This document shows positions 27,215 to 37,274 of a stretch of DNA of 64,000 nucleotides, one piece after another. The position numbers were made by a program, and so were the translations under genes. Each line of letters starts with the position of its first letter. Positions within the stretch are counted from its first letter, which is position 1. This stretch comes from CAMFLJ01 sp963702555 (GTDB taxonomy: Bacteria; Actinomycetota; Acidimicrobiia; Acidimicrobiales; Acidimicrobilacustridaceae): assembly GCA_963702555.1 (NCBI GenBank), contig CAVPCW010000011.1:558001-622000 (forward strand), given 5' to 3'. The notes under the pieces are model-generated. The model ran no database searches and was not told where the DNA came from. It saw nothing but the letters and a program-made list of their open reading frames with translations.

Positions 27215-28539
27215 CCGATCTCGCCGACGCCGTCGACCTGCCGACCGAGGAGGAGGTCACCCTCGAGGAGCCCGCGGCCCGGGGCACCACCCTCCCGTCG
27301 ATCGTGGCGACCCCGGTGGCGCCGAACCGGCTCCGGACGCTGAGCGGCATGTCGCGCTCCGACTACCTCAACCTCGGCGGTGCGCTGCTCAGCAGCATCT
27401 CGATCACCCTGCTGCTGTTCGGCATCCTGGCGCCGCTGTCGGGTCAGCTCGGCTTCGTGATCGTCGCCTGGGTGATGTTCCTCGTCGTCTACGGGCTGCT
27501 GGTCTCGCTCGACGAGACCCGCCCGGTCATGGTCGACAAGGTGATGTCGGCGGTGCTGCTCTCGGCCGCGCTGCTGGCCGGCATCGCGCTGGTGACGGTC
27601 ATCATCTTCACCCTCTGGAAGGGCCGCCAGGCCCTCTTCAAGATGAACCTCTACACGCAGGACATGAGCTCGGCCGGACCGGCCGACCCGATCACGGTCG
27701 GCGGCATCGGCCACGCCATCGTCGGCACGCTCATCATCCTCGGCATCGCCATCGCCATCACCGTGCCCCTCGGGCTGTCGACGGCGGTGTTCCTCAACGA
27801 GATCAACAACCGGTTCTCGCGGTTCGTGCGCACGGTCGTCGACGCGATGACGGCGCTGCCGTCGATCCTCGCCGGCCTGTTCATCTTCGCCACCTGGATC
27901 CTGATCCTGGGCTTCGAGCGTTCGGGCCTGGCCGCCGCCATCGCCGTGAGCATCATGATGCTGCCGATCATCATCCGCTCGGCCGACGTCGTGCTGCGCC
28001 TGGTGCCCGGCAACCTCAAGGAGGCGTCGTACGCCCTCGGGGCCGAGCAGAACCGCACGGTCCGCATCGTCACGCTGCCCACCGCCCGGTCGGGCCTCGC
28101 CACCGCCGTGATCCTCGGCATCGCCCGCGGCATCGGCGAGACCGCACCGGTGCTGCTCACCGCCGGCTACACGGGCACGCTCAACGTCGACCCGCTGCAC
28201 AACTCGATGGTGTCGCTCTCGCTGGCCACCTACTACTTCGTGAAGTCGCCGCAGCAGGCGCTCATCCAGCGCGGCTTCGCCACCGCCGCGGTGCTGATGG
28301 TGCTCGTGCTGGTGCTCTTCGCCATCGCCCGGGTGCTCGGCGGTCGCCAGGCCGGTCAGCTGAGCAACCGGCAGGCCAAGCGGGCGCGGGCCCGCTCGAA
28401 GAAGGACCTGGCCCGCTTCGAGCGACTCGACGGCGTCGAGGAGGCCCCGGCGTTCGCCGACCTCGCCGACCGCCGCCACCGTCCTCCGCCGCCACCTCCT
28501 CCCCCCACCGCCGCGCTCGACCCCGAGGTCTCCCCATGA
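27211..28539 (+). CDS. pstA: Phosphate ABC transporter permease PstA (first copy), extended
   Basis: A 442-residue permease, much longer than the usual 280-300. Residues 1-120 carry a charged start and two extra hydrophobic spans (YLNLGGALLSSISITLLLFG and the following helix) before the normal PstA core. The core has MTALPSILAGLFIF and the EAA-like loop (GNLKEASYALGAEQNRTV). The C-terminus adds about 60 residues, basic and then proline-rich. Four-base overlaps join it to pstC and to the downstream substrate-binding gene. The extra helices and tail may connect the transporter to the other proteins of this operon. Confidence 0.9.
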   Translation: MTDLADAVDLPTEEEVTLEEPAARGTTLPSIVATPVAPNRLRTLSGMSRSDYLNLGGALLSSISITLLLFGILAPLSGQLGFVIVAWVMFLVVYGLLVSLDETRPVMVDKVMSAVLLSAALLAGIALVTVIIFTLWKGRQALFKMNLYTQDMSSAGPADPITVGGIGHAIVGTLIILGIAIAITVPLGLSTAVFLNEINNRFSRFVRTVVDAMTALPSILAGLFIFATWILILGFERSGLAAAIAVSIMMLPIIIRSADVVLRLVPGNLKEASYALGAEQNRTVRIVTLPTARSGLATAVILGIARGIGETAPVLLTAGYTGTLNVDPLHNSMVSLSLATYYFVKSPQQALIQRGFATAAVLMVLVLVLFAIARVLGGRQAGQLSNRQAKRARARSKKDLARFERLDGVEEAPAFADLADRRHRPPPPPPPPTAALDPEVSP

Positions 28540-30226
28540 GCACCCGACGACTCCTCTCCGCCGCGCTCGTCGCCATGGTCGTGCTGACGCTCGTCGCCGT
28601 CGCGTCGTTCCCCGACCCCGAAGGCCGACGCCCAGGCCAGCTACCAGCGGATCTCCGGCGAAGGCTCCTCGTGGGCCGCCGGCTTCATGGACGCCATGCG
28701 GGTGAACGTGAAGCAGTTCGGCATCACCGTCGACTACAACCCCAGCGGCTCGACCTCGGGCCGCAAGAACTTCCTCAACGGCACCGTCGACTACGCCGCC
28801 TCCGACATCCCGTTCCAGTTCCAGCCCGAGGACGGCTCGGCCCCCGAGAACCCGGCACCGGGCAGCTACGCCTACATGCCGATCACCGCCGGCGGCACCT
28901 CGTTCATCTACAACCTGAAGATCAACGGCCAGCGGGTCACGAACCTGCGGCTCTCGGGCGAGAACGTCGCCAAGATCTTCACCGGCGCCATCACCAACTG
29001 GAACGACCCGGCCATCGCCGCCGACAACCCCGGGCTCACGATGCCCGACAAGAAGGTCGTGCCGGTGGTGCGCTCCGAGGGCTCGGGCTCCACGGCCCAG
29101 TTCTCCCTCTGGATGATCAAGCAGCACGGCGGGATCTGGAACGACTACTGCAACCGTTCGGGCCGGGCCCCGAAGTGCGGCGAGACCTCCTTCTACCCGA
29201 CCATCCCCGGGATGATCGCCCAGTCCGGCGATCTCGGCGTGACCGGCTACGTCACCCAGGGCTTCGCCGAGGGGGCCATCGGCTACGTCAACTACTCCTA
29301 CGCCATCGGCGCCCAGTTCCCGGTGGCCAAGGTGCTCAACGCCGCCGGCTACTACACCGAGCCGACGCCGGAGAACGTCGCCGTGTCGCTCCTCAAGGCC
29401 GGCATCAACACGGCCCCCGGCGACGACTACCTGACCCAGAACCTCGACGGCGTCTACACCGACCCCGACCCCCGCAACTACCAGCTCTCGTCGTACTCGT
29501 ACCTGATCCTGCCGACCAAGGTGCAGGGCCAGTTCAACGAGGCCAAGGGCCGCACGCTGAGCGCCTTCGCCTACTACGCCATGTGCCAGGGCCAGCAGCA
29601 GTCGGCGTCGCTCGGCTACTCGCCGATGCCGATCAACCTGGTGAACGCCAGCTTCGACCAGATCCGCAAGATCCCGGGCGCCGAGGTCCAGAGCATCAAC
29701 GTCCAGACCTGCAACAACCCCACGTTCTCGCCCGACGGCCGGAACCTGCTGGCCGAGAACGCTCCCTTCCCGTCGGAGTGCGACAAGGTGGGCGTCACCC
29801 AGTGCTCGTTCGGCAGCGGCGGGGCCAAGGACCAGGAGACCCCGGTCTCGGGCGGCGGCGGTGGTGGTGGCGACGACGCGGCCGGCGGTGGGGCCGGTGC
29901 CGGCACGACCGGGGCCACGACCGGCGCCGACGGCACGACGACCGACACCGTGTGCGACCCGGACACGGGGGAGTGCACCACCAGCTCCGGCAGCTCGTCC
30001 TCGAAGAAGTCGACCACCGAGCTGGCCAGCGCCACGCCGACCACGCTCTCGGGCTCGAACGGGTGGAGCTCGGCCCAGACCCTCGCCGTGCTCATCGGGG
30101 CGCTCGTCCTGGCCCTCGTCTTCGTGCCGGCCCTCATGTGGCGGAACATGTCGAGCAAGGGGCCGGCTCGTCGTGAGGCCGAGCTCCGCGTCGCCGGCTG
30201 GGCCCGCGCCTGCTGGGCGCTCGTAA
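28536..30226 (+). CDS. PstS-like phosphate-binding protein with C-terminal membrane anchor
   Basis: About 560 residues after removal of one base near 28612 in the signal peptide and one near 30179. The signal peptide (LVAMVVLTLVAVASF) leads into a PstS-type domain with GEGSSWAAGFMDAM, a YNPSGSTSGRKNFL phosphate loop and VVRSEGSGSTAQFS. After about residue 420 come a Gly/Ala/Thr linker, a small Cys pair (DTVCDPDTGECT) and a C-terminal helix (TLAVLIGALVLALVFVPALM) with a basic tail. This protein would stay on the membrane instead of being a lipoprotein. It overlaps pstA by four bases. Confidence 0.82.
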
Positions 30227-32860
30227 CGTCCTCGTCGGTCGTCGTCGTGGTCCTCCTGGTCGCCCTCGCGCCGACAGTCGTCCGAGGCTCAGGCGGCCCG
30301 GCGCGGGCAGCGCCGGCACCGACACGTCGCTTCCCGACACCGACTCGCCGGTCACGGTCAACGGTCGGGGCGACTTCGCCGACCTCGAGCTCACGATCAA
30401 CCAGACCCGGAACCTCACCAACCAGGCCGTGTCGCTGACCTGGACCGGGGGCGTGCCGACCGAGCGGGCTCCGGTCGCTTCAGCAGAACTACCTCCAGGT
30501 GATGCAGTGCTGGGGCGACGACGACGGCACCAACCCCGAGCAACCCGGGCCCGCCGCCCGAGCAGTGCGTCGTCCGGCGCGACCGACCGGCGCCTACGGC
30601 GGTCGGCGGTCTCGTCCACCCGGCCGGCACCGACGCGGTCAGCCGCGTCGTCTCGTTCAGCGACGTGGCCCAACGCTTCGACCACCTCGGCTGGCGCCGA
30701 CACGAGCGACCGGTTCATCTGGCGCCCGTTCCGGGCGGTCGACGGCACCGTGGTGAGGTGCCCAGTACGACACCGGACTTCAACCCGCAGCTCGGCGGCG
30801 GCAACTACTGGCTGAACCCGTACTTCGACATCGTCACCACCAACGAGCTGGCCGGGGCGAGGACCGGTCCCAACGGCACCGGGCACGGACCTGGTCGAGG
30901 TCAACACCGGCGTCGAGTCGTCCGGCCTCGGCTGTGGCCAGCGCCTCACCCTCGCTGACGGAACGCTCCGTCACCCCGAAGTGCTGGCTGGTCGTCGTGC
31001 CCCGGGGCAATGCGGCGACCGGAGAACGTCGGGCACCCGCTTCGATCAGGCCAAGTTCGGCGGTCATGACCTCGCCGCTCGCCGACAGCGCGTGGAAGAA
31101 CCGCATCGCCGTCCCGCTCGAGTTCAACTCGGTCGACTCGGCCTGCGCGCATCGGCCCGACGAGCGCCGCATCGTCGGTACCGAGCTGGCGCTGCCGCGG
31201 TGTCGCAGCTGGCAGCCGGCGCTGTGCGAGTCCGGCGAGCTCCCGCCCTTCAGCTTCGGCACCGTCGGCGACGCCACCGCCCGCCAGCAGGTCGCCGAGC
31301 CGGCGGTGGGTGCGCCGGGCATGGCCGTGACCTCCCAGGCGATGAGCGGACACCAGACTCGATCCCGCCGAGCCCGCCGGTGTATGCGCCGGTGACCTTG
31401 TCCGGTGTGGTGATCGGCTTCAACGTCGACCGCATCCCGGGGGACTCTGCCGGCGCCGAGGAGGAGCAGGACTCCGGCGGGATCGCGTGGCCGAGCCTCA
31501 ACCTCACGCCGCGGCTGGTGGCCAAGCTGCTCACCCAGTCGTACTCGTTCCAGGTCATCGGTCGAACGCCGTTGCCGCCCGACTACACCTGGGTCGACCA
31601 CGAACCCGACGACCTGGGCGGAGGACCCCGAGTTCCTGAAGTTCAATCCCGAGTTCAAGCCTGCTGCAGATCCGGCAGCGGCCGGAACTTCGCGGGCCTC
31701 GTCCTGCCCGCCCGCGACGCAACTCTGACGCCGCCGAGCAGGTGTGGGAGTGGGTCCTCGCCGATCCCGAGGCCAAGGCGTGGCTGGACGGCACAGCCCG
31801 ACAGTGGGGCATGAAGGTGAACCCGGTCTACGCCACGACCGCCGAGGCGAACGTCAACGGCGCGCCCGTTCGCCGACCCGGCTCCCGAACTCGTTCCCGA
31901 AGGCCGACCCCCACTGCTACGAGGTGGACGCGCTGGCCACCGGCACGCACCGCCGCCGCTGTGCGGCACCGACTGGCTGCCCTACATCCAGTCCTTCGAC
32001 GAGTCGGCCGCTCACCCGGGTCGGCGACGACCGGGCCAAGATCGAGCCTGCAACCCCTTCGCCTACCTCGGATCAGTTCTGGAAGCGGACCGGCCCGCAG
32101 ATCCTCGGGCGAGCGGGCGATGCTCACCATCACCGACACGCGCGTCGGCCGCGCAAGTACGGCATCCAGACGGCGCGCCTCAGCCGGGCCGGGCGACAAC
32201 GGCGACGACCGTGAGTTCGTCGCCCCCGACGCCGAAGGATTCAACCGGGGTCGGCGGCGATGAAGCCGGGGCCCGGATCCCGCCGTGCTCGAGCCGGACT
32301 CCGACCGCCGACGTCGCGGGTGGCTACCCGCTCACCGATGCTCAGCTACGCCGCGGTGCAACCGCTCGCGCTCGACGCCGAGGCCCGGCGACTACGCCGC
32401 GTTCGTCGAGTACGCCGCCGGCGCCGGTCAGGTCGCCGGCCTCGAGCCGGGGCAGCTGCCGACCGGGCTACGCCCCGCTCGCCTGCGGGCTCTCAAGGCG
32501 CAGGCCGCCGAGGCGGCCACCACGATCCGGAGATGGAGGCACCGCCGGCAGCACCCGCCAGCCGGCCCCGCGGACGCCTCCTCGAGTGACGGTTCCCGCT
32601 CAGCGGGTCCAGCGGCTCGAGCACCGCTCGGCGCCACCACGACGACGGCGCCGCGCGACCCAGACCGAGGTGGCCGCCGCTCCATCCGGGTCGGCGTCGA
32701 CCCCCGAGGCCGGACCGCTCACCCCGATCCTGGCGCTGGCGAGGAGCAGGTACTTCCTCGTCGTGCTCGCCGCGTCTGGCTCGTGGCCACGCTCATCGCG
32801 CTCGAGATCACCAAGCGGCCGCGCCGCCGCGCCCCGCCCGTCCCGGAGGGCCCGTCATGA
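30227..32860 (+). pseudogene. Very large secreted, membrane-anchored protein, heavily frame-broken
   Basis: Joined across at least a dozen shifts this is one protein of about 860 residues. Recognisable runs are TVNGRGDFADLELTINQTRN, NYLQVMQCWGDD, SDRFIWRPFRAVDGTVV, GGGNYWLNPYFDIVTTNE, PKCWLVVVPRG, KNRIAVPLEFNSVDSAC, YAPVTLSGVVIGFNVDRIP, EQVWEWVLADPEAKAWLD and FWKRTGPQILG. The later half resembles the C-terminal lobe of periplasmic binding proteins; this is inference. It ends with a membrane helix and a basic tail (EITKRPRRRAPPVPEGPS). The start near 30227 is uncertain, with a hydrophobic run VVVVVLLVALAP as signal peptide. Its stop overlaps the next gene by four bases. Confidence 0.6.
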
Positions 32861-33598
32861 ACGCCGTGAGCCCTTATCCGCCGCGCCCGATGGCTCACGG
32901 CCGTGGCCGTCGCGGTCCTCTGGGTGCGGCGCTCGCCCGACGGCCTCGGCCGCCGTGCCCGTCGACGACCCACCGGCCAAGGACGGGCGGGTGGGGACGG
33001 CCACGATCGTCGTCGGAGGCTCCGCGCCGATGCGGTGGCTCGGGAGGGAGCGCGACCGAGTTCTCTCTCGACCTGCCCGAGGGTGCGGCCTGCCCGGGCG
33101 ACAGCGCCGAGTGACGACTACCGCGTGCAGTCCTTCCTCGTTCCCGTCACGGACGATCCCGGCACCTTCACGTACGAGTCGACGAAGCCTGCAGGTGCGG
33201 GGCCTGGGCCCTCTGCCCCGCGACACGACGCAGCTACATCAACAAGCTGACCGCGATCGCCGCCGAGCCCGGCGGTGAACCGGGGTGATCAACGACTGCC
33301 CATCTTCACCTTCGTCGCTGTTCCCACCGAGATGACCTCCCCGCGGTGACTACAAGCATCGGCATCGCCTGCACCTCTGACGGGTGAGACCACCCGGTAC
33401 TGGGACAACGCGTCGTCATCATCGACGACCGCCACCGACGCGCCGGCCCAGTTCCCTGGGACTCGCCGACCCTGCGGTCGGTCTCGACCGACTCCGTCCT
33501 CCTCCTTCCCGATCGCCGTGGCCCTCCTCGTCGTGGTCCTCCTCGTGCGTCGTCGTCGTGCTCCTCAGCTGTGGTCCGCGGAACCGACCGTCCGCTGA
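32857..33598 (+). pseudogene. Anchored surface protein sharing a domain with its neighbours, frame-broken
   Basis: About 245 residues in several frames. A signal peptide region is followed by FSLDLPEGAACPGDSA, a YRVQSFLVPVTDDPGTFTY piece, a KIGIACT strand, TRYWDNAVVIIDDAT, and a C-terminal helix (FPIAVALLVVVLLV) with RRRR tail. The FSLxLP...GDSA, VP..DPG, and G-I-A-C-T / YW pieces recur in the LPXTG protein at 33616 and the FN3 protein at 38756, so this is a shared surface domain. ATG 32857 overlaps the preceding stop. Confidence 0.55.
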
Positions 33599-33615
33599 AC
33601 CCCTGAGGAGCAACG

Positions 33616-34583
33616 ATGCAGATCTCGATCCCCTCGCGTGCGCCGGGTGGCCGGCGACCTCGTCGCTTGGTGGCACTCCTCTGCGCCGTCATGCTCGATC
33701 ATGTCCTCTGGACCTTCGCCGTGGTCGGCCGGGCGCCGGCCGGGGCGGCCACGGTCGGGACCGCCACTGCTCACGGTCGGGTCCGACCGGCGGCAGCGCC
33801 GACACCGTTCAGCCTTCACCTGCCGGCCGGGGCGGCCTGTACCGGCGACAGCGCCAGCGGCGGCTACCGGGTGCAGACCTACATGGTCCCGGAGGCCGGT
33901 CGACCCGGGCAGCCTGGTCTACGACCGCACGGGGCCGACCGCCGGGTTCGAGCGGCGAGTTCCGCATGCCGCTCTCCCGCTCCACCGGCGGCCAGGCCGT
34001 TCGCCAACCAGGGCACCGCGTCAGCCGACCGGCTGATCCGGGCCTGCCCGGGTCTCAACTTCGCCCTGTTCAGCCTGACGAGCGGCGTCCTCGCCGGCAC
34101 CTACAACGTCGGCGTCGCCTGCACGGTCGGGACCGGCGCCGACCAGGTCCTCGACAAGTACTGGAACGCCCGCCTCACGGTCGACGCCGAGCCGTCGCGA
34201 CCGCCCGCCGGCTTCACTGGCGTCCCGGCCGACGCCGGAACCACCACGACCACCGCCGGCGGGACGACCACGACGACGGCCGATGGTGGGACGACCACGA
34301 CGACGCCGATGGCGGCACGACCACGACGACCGCCGATGGCGGGACGACCACGACGACCGAGCGGCACGACGACGACCACCGGGGAGCCGACGTGAGCGGT
34401 GGCAGCGTCTTCAGCGGCGGCTCCCCGTCGGCCGCATCGCCGGTCACCACCGCCGGCCAGCTTCCGTACACCGGTAGCTCGCCGGTCCCGATGGTGGTGT
34501 GGGCCATCGCCCTGCTGGTCTTCGGCCGGATGGCCATGCTCCTCGGCAAGCGGCCGAAGGTCGTCGACGGCCCCGGGGCATGA
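33616..34583 (+). CDS. LPXTG-type surface protein with Thr-rich stalk, frame-broken in its middle
   Basis: About 320 residues. It has a signal peptide start (RRPRRLVALLCAV), then the shared domain (FSLHLPAGAACTGDSA, YRVQTYMVP, TYNVGVACTVG, DKYWNARLTVDA), a Thr/Gly stalk, and a C-terminal sorting signal: LPYTG, a hydrophobic helix (PMVVWAIALLVFGRMAML) and GKRPK. This is the classic layout for covalent attachment to the wall by a sortase. At least two single-base shifts occur, near 33900 and 33960, and more in the stalk. A TGAGGAG ribosome site precedes ATG 33616. The sortase-like gene follows with a four-base overlap. Confidence 0.7.
34235..34386 (+). repeat. Tandem repeats encoding a Thr/Gly-rich stalk
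   Basis: Imperfect repeats of about 27 bases based on GGGACGACCACGACGACG plus GCCGATGG encode GGTTTTTADGG units that hold the surface domain away from the LPYTG anchor. Unit phase changes within the array, which may be real length variation or sequence error. Confidence 0.6.
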
Positions 34584-35510
34584 CCGCAGTCGCAGACCCC
34601 GCTCCGACGCGGAGGTTCCGTCGCGGGCCCCGCCGCGACCCGGACGTCCCGCTGCCGCCGCTCACCCCTCGGGCCCAGTTGGCCCGGGGGGTGTTCGTGC
34701 TCCTCGCGGTGATCTGCGGCTCCCTCCTGCTCCAGCTCGTCGTGCTCTCCGGCTTCCAGGAGCGGGCGGCGCAGCAGGCCGAGTTCGACAGCTTCCGTTC
34801 GGCGCTGGCCAAGGGCGTCGCACCGGTCGGCGCGGTGAACGACGACAACAAGGCACTGCGGCCGGGCACGGCCATGGCCTACCTCGAGATCCCCGCCATC
34901 GGGCTGCGTCAGGTCGTGCTGGAGGGCACCACGTCCGGTGTCCTCTTCGACGGCCCCGGCCATCGTCGTGACTCGCCGTTCCCCGGCGCGCCGGGCACCA
35001 CCGTGATCATGGGGCGGCGGGCCACCTTCGGCGGGCCGTTCTCCCAGATCGGTGATCTGGAGGAGGGCGACGCCATCCGGGTCACCACCGGTGCCGGTGA
35101 GTTCGACTACGAGGTCATCGGCGTCCGCCGCGAGGGCGAGCCCTCGCCGCCGGCCCTCGAGTCCGGCCAGGGCCGGATGCTCCTGATGACCGCCGACGGC
35201 CGCCCGTACTTCCCCGACGGCGTGCTCCGCGTCGACGCGCGAGCTGACCAGCACGCCGCTGTCCGGCGGCGCCCCCGCCTACACCGCCAAGACGCTGCCG
35301 GCCTCCGACGCGGTCATGGCGTCGGACACCACGACCCTGTGGGCCCTCGCCCTCTGGCTGCAGGCGCTGTTCGTCGTGACCGTCGCCTTCGTGTGGGCCT
35401 GGCACCGGTGGGGCCGGGCCAAGGCCTGGATCGTCGGTTTCCCCGTCCTGCTCCTCGTCGGCCTCATGGTGGCCGACCAGGTGGCCCGCCTCCTCCCCAA
35501 CCTGCTCTGA
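34580..35510 (+). CDS. Sortase-like membrane protein lacking catalytic His and Cys
   Basis: About 309 residues: a charged N-terminus, one membrane helix (GVFVLLAVICGSLLLQLVVL), a sortase-fold domain (residues 95-220) and two further C-terminal helices (LWLQALFVVTVAFVWAW, WIVGFPVLLLVGLMV). The fold is recognised from AMAYLEIPAIGLRQVVLEG and FDGPGHRRDSPFPGAPGTTVIM. Where active sortases have GHR the protein has GRRATFGGPF, and where they have TLxTC it has LLMTADG; the final Arg is kept (VLRVDA). It is therefore probably not a transpeptidase. One base at 35239 before CGA must be removed. It overlaps the LPXTG gene by four bases. Confidence 0.75.
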
Positions 35511-35526
35511 GCCACAGGAGCCCTCC

Positions 35527-37059
35527 GTGCCCGAATCCGATCCGTCCACGACCGACACCTCCCTGCACCCGGGGGAGGTCGAGCGCGCCGTGCTCCGCGG
35601 CGGTGCCGTCGTCCAGCTCGTGACCGGTGAGCCCGCCGACGGTGACGCCACCGTCGTCGAGGTCCACCCGGCGACGGTGATCGTCACCTCGGAACGGCTG
35701 CTCGCCGTCGACGGGGACCTCGAGTGGTCGTGGCTCCTCGACGACATCGAGGGCGTCCACCACGGCCGCAACGAGCCGTGGACCCTCGTCGCCGTTCCGG
35801 GGGTCGACGACCACGGCGTGTCGGTCCAGGTCGCCGACGTGCTCACCTTCCGCCGGGCCCTGGCCGCCGCGCTCGAGGCCGAGGCCGCCCGCGCCGGCGC
35901 CGCCGGGAGCCGGGCTCGCCGACCCGCTGGTCGAGGAGCGGGCGATCGAGCACCACACACCGATCCCCGACACCCACGCCGACGACGAGTTCCGGCACCC
36001 GAGGACGAGCCTCATCGCGGCCTCCCGATGGGGGCGGCCGCCGCCGGCCTGGTGACCGTCGCCGACCTCCGCCATGGCGAGGACGAGGTGCAGGCGGTCG
36101 TCACCGAGCCCGATCCGACCGTCGAGGTCGATCTCACCGAGGGCTCGTTCCCGCCGCCGCCTCCTCCTCCGCTGGTCGCCGATGACGAGGCATCGCCCGA
36201 GGCCTCGTCGAGCACGAAGAAGAGCCGGTTCCGCGGCGGGGCCGAGCGTCGGGCGGAGGAACGAGCCGCCGCCGACCAGCTCCCGCTCGCCGGCCTCGAG
36301 GCCCGGGAGATCTCGGCCTGGTTCGGCACCCACCACGTGCTCGACCGGGTGTCGCTGATGATGGAGCCCGGCGAGGTCACCGCGCTGATCGGGCCGTCGG
36401 GCTGCGGCAAGTCGACCTTCCTGCGGATCCTCAACCGGATGCACGAGATGATCGCCGTCGCGTCGCTGTCCGGCGAGGTGCTCCTCGACGGCGAGGACAT
36501 CTACGACGCCCAGAAGAAGCTCGACCGAGGCCCGTCGCCAGATCGGCATGGTGTTCCAGAAGCCGAACCCGTTCCCGGCGATGTCGATCTACGACAACGT
36601 CGTGGCCTGCTACAAGCTCACCGGCACCAAGATCTCGTCCGACGAGAAGGACGAGGTCGTCGAGGCGTGCCTCACCAAGGCCGGGCTCTGGACCGAGGTC
36701 CGCGACCGCCTCGGGCCCCGGGCGGCGGCCTCTCGGGCGGCCAGCAGCAGCGCCTCTGCATCGCCCGCGCCCTGGCCATCCGGCCACGGGTGCTGCTCAT
36801 GGACGAGCCGTGCTCGGCCCTCGACCCGACGTCGACCCGGCGTATCGAGGAGACGATCATGGAGCTCGGCTCCGAGGTGACGATCGTGATCGTCACCCAC
36901 AACATGCAGCAGGCCGCACGCGTCTCCGACCAGTGCGCCTTCTTCCTCGCCGAGCAGGGGACCCCCGGCGTCATCGTCGAGCACGGGCCCACCGACGCGA
37001 TGTTCCACTCGCCGCAGGACCCGCGCACCTACGACTACGTGAACGGTCGCTTCGGTTGA
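35527..37059 (+). CDS. pstB: PstB ATPase fused to an N-terminal PH-like domain
   Basis: About 505 residues. The last 250 are PstB: Walker A GPSGCGKST near residue 290, signature LSGGQQQRLCIARALA, Walker B LLMDEPCSALDP and H-loop THNMQQ. The first 250 are not found in normal PstB. Residues 15-115 look like a bacterial PH/GRAM-type beta-barrel (TVIVTSERLLAVDG, DLEWSWLLDDIEGVHHG, WTLVAVPG), followed by an acidic, proline-rich linker. Shifts near 35910-36010 and at 36525-36725 interrupt the frame; removing c36525 before CGA gives KKLDEARRQIGMVFQKP. The first and last segments share one frame, so the fusion does not depend on the corrections. It is the last gene of the PHO operon. Confidence 0.8.
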   Translation: MPESDPSTTDTSLHPGEVERAVLRGGAVVQLVTGEPADGDATVVEVHPATVIVTSERLLAVDGDLEWSWLLDDIEGVHHGRNEPWTLVAVPGVDDHGVSVQVADVLTFRRALAAALEAEAARAGAAGSRARRPAGRGAGDRAPHTDPRHPRRRRVPAPEDEPHRGLPMGAAAAGLVTVADLRHGEDEVQAVVTEPDPTVEVDLTEGSFPPPPPPPLVADDEASPEASSSTKKSRFRGGAERRAEERAAADQLPLAGLEAREISAWFGTHHVLDRVSLMMEPGEVTALIGPSGCGKSTFLRILNRMHEMIAVASLSGEVLLDGEDIYDAQKKLDRGPSPDRHGVPEAEPVPGDVDLRQRRGLLQAHRHQDLVRREGRGRRGVPHQGRALDRGPRPPRAPGGGLSGGQQQRLCIARALAIRPRVLLMDEPCSALDPTSTRRIEETIMELGSEVTIVIVTHNMQQAARVSDQCAFFLAEQGTPGVIVEHGPTDAMFHSPQDPRTYDYVNGRFG

Positions 37060-37274
37060 CCGCGATTCGGTGTCCGGTGGGCCCTGCGATGGCTCCCGGG
37101 CACCGTCCGGATGGCCCGTGGAGTGAACAGTTCGCGCGAGCGCTAACGCTTCACCTTCGAGCCATTTGACGGACGAACTGGTCGGTCACGATCACCCCCG
37201 AACGGCACTCGAGTGCTGTTCCGCCCACTGCTCGACACGCCGGGCGACCACCCATGAACGGGAGCACTCCACCA

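Noticed and set aside
37130..37160. Possible PHO box (GTTCGCGCGAG and CTTCACCTTCG) before the PstS-like gene at 37275
   Set aside because: The two elements are 19 bases apart, not 11 or 22, and no -10 box is in a suitable place.
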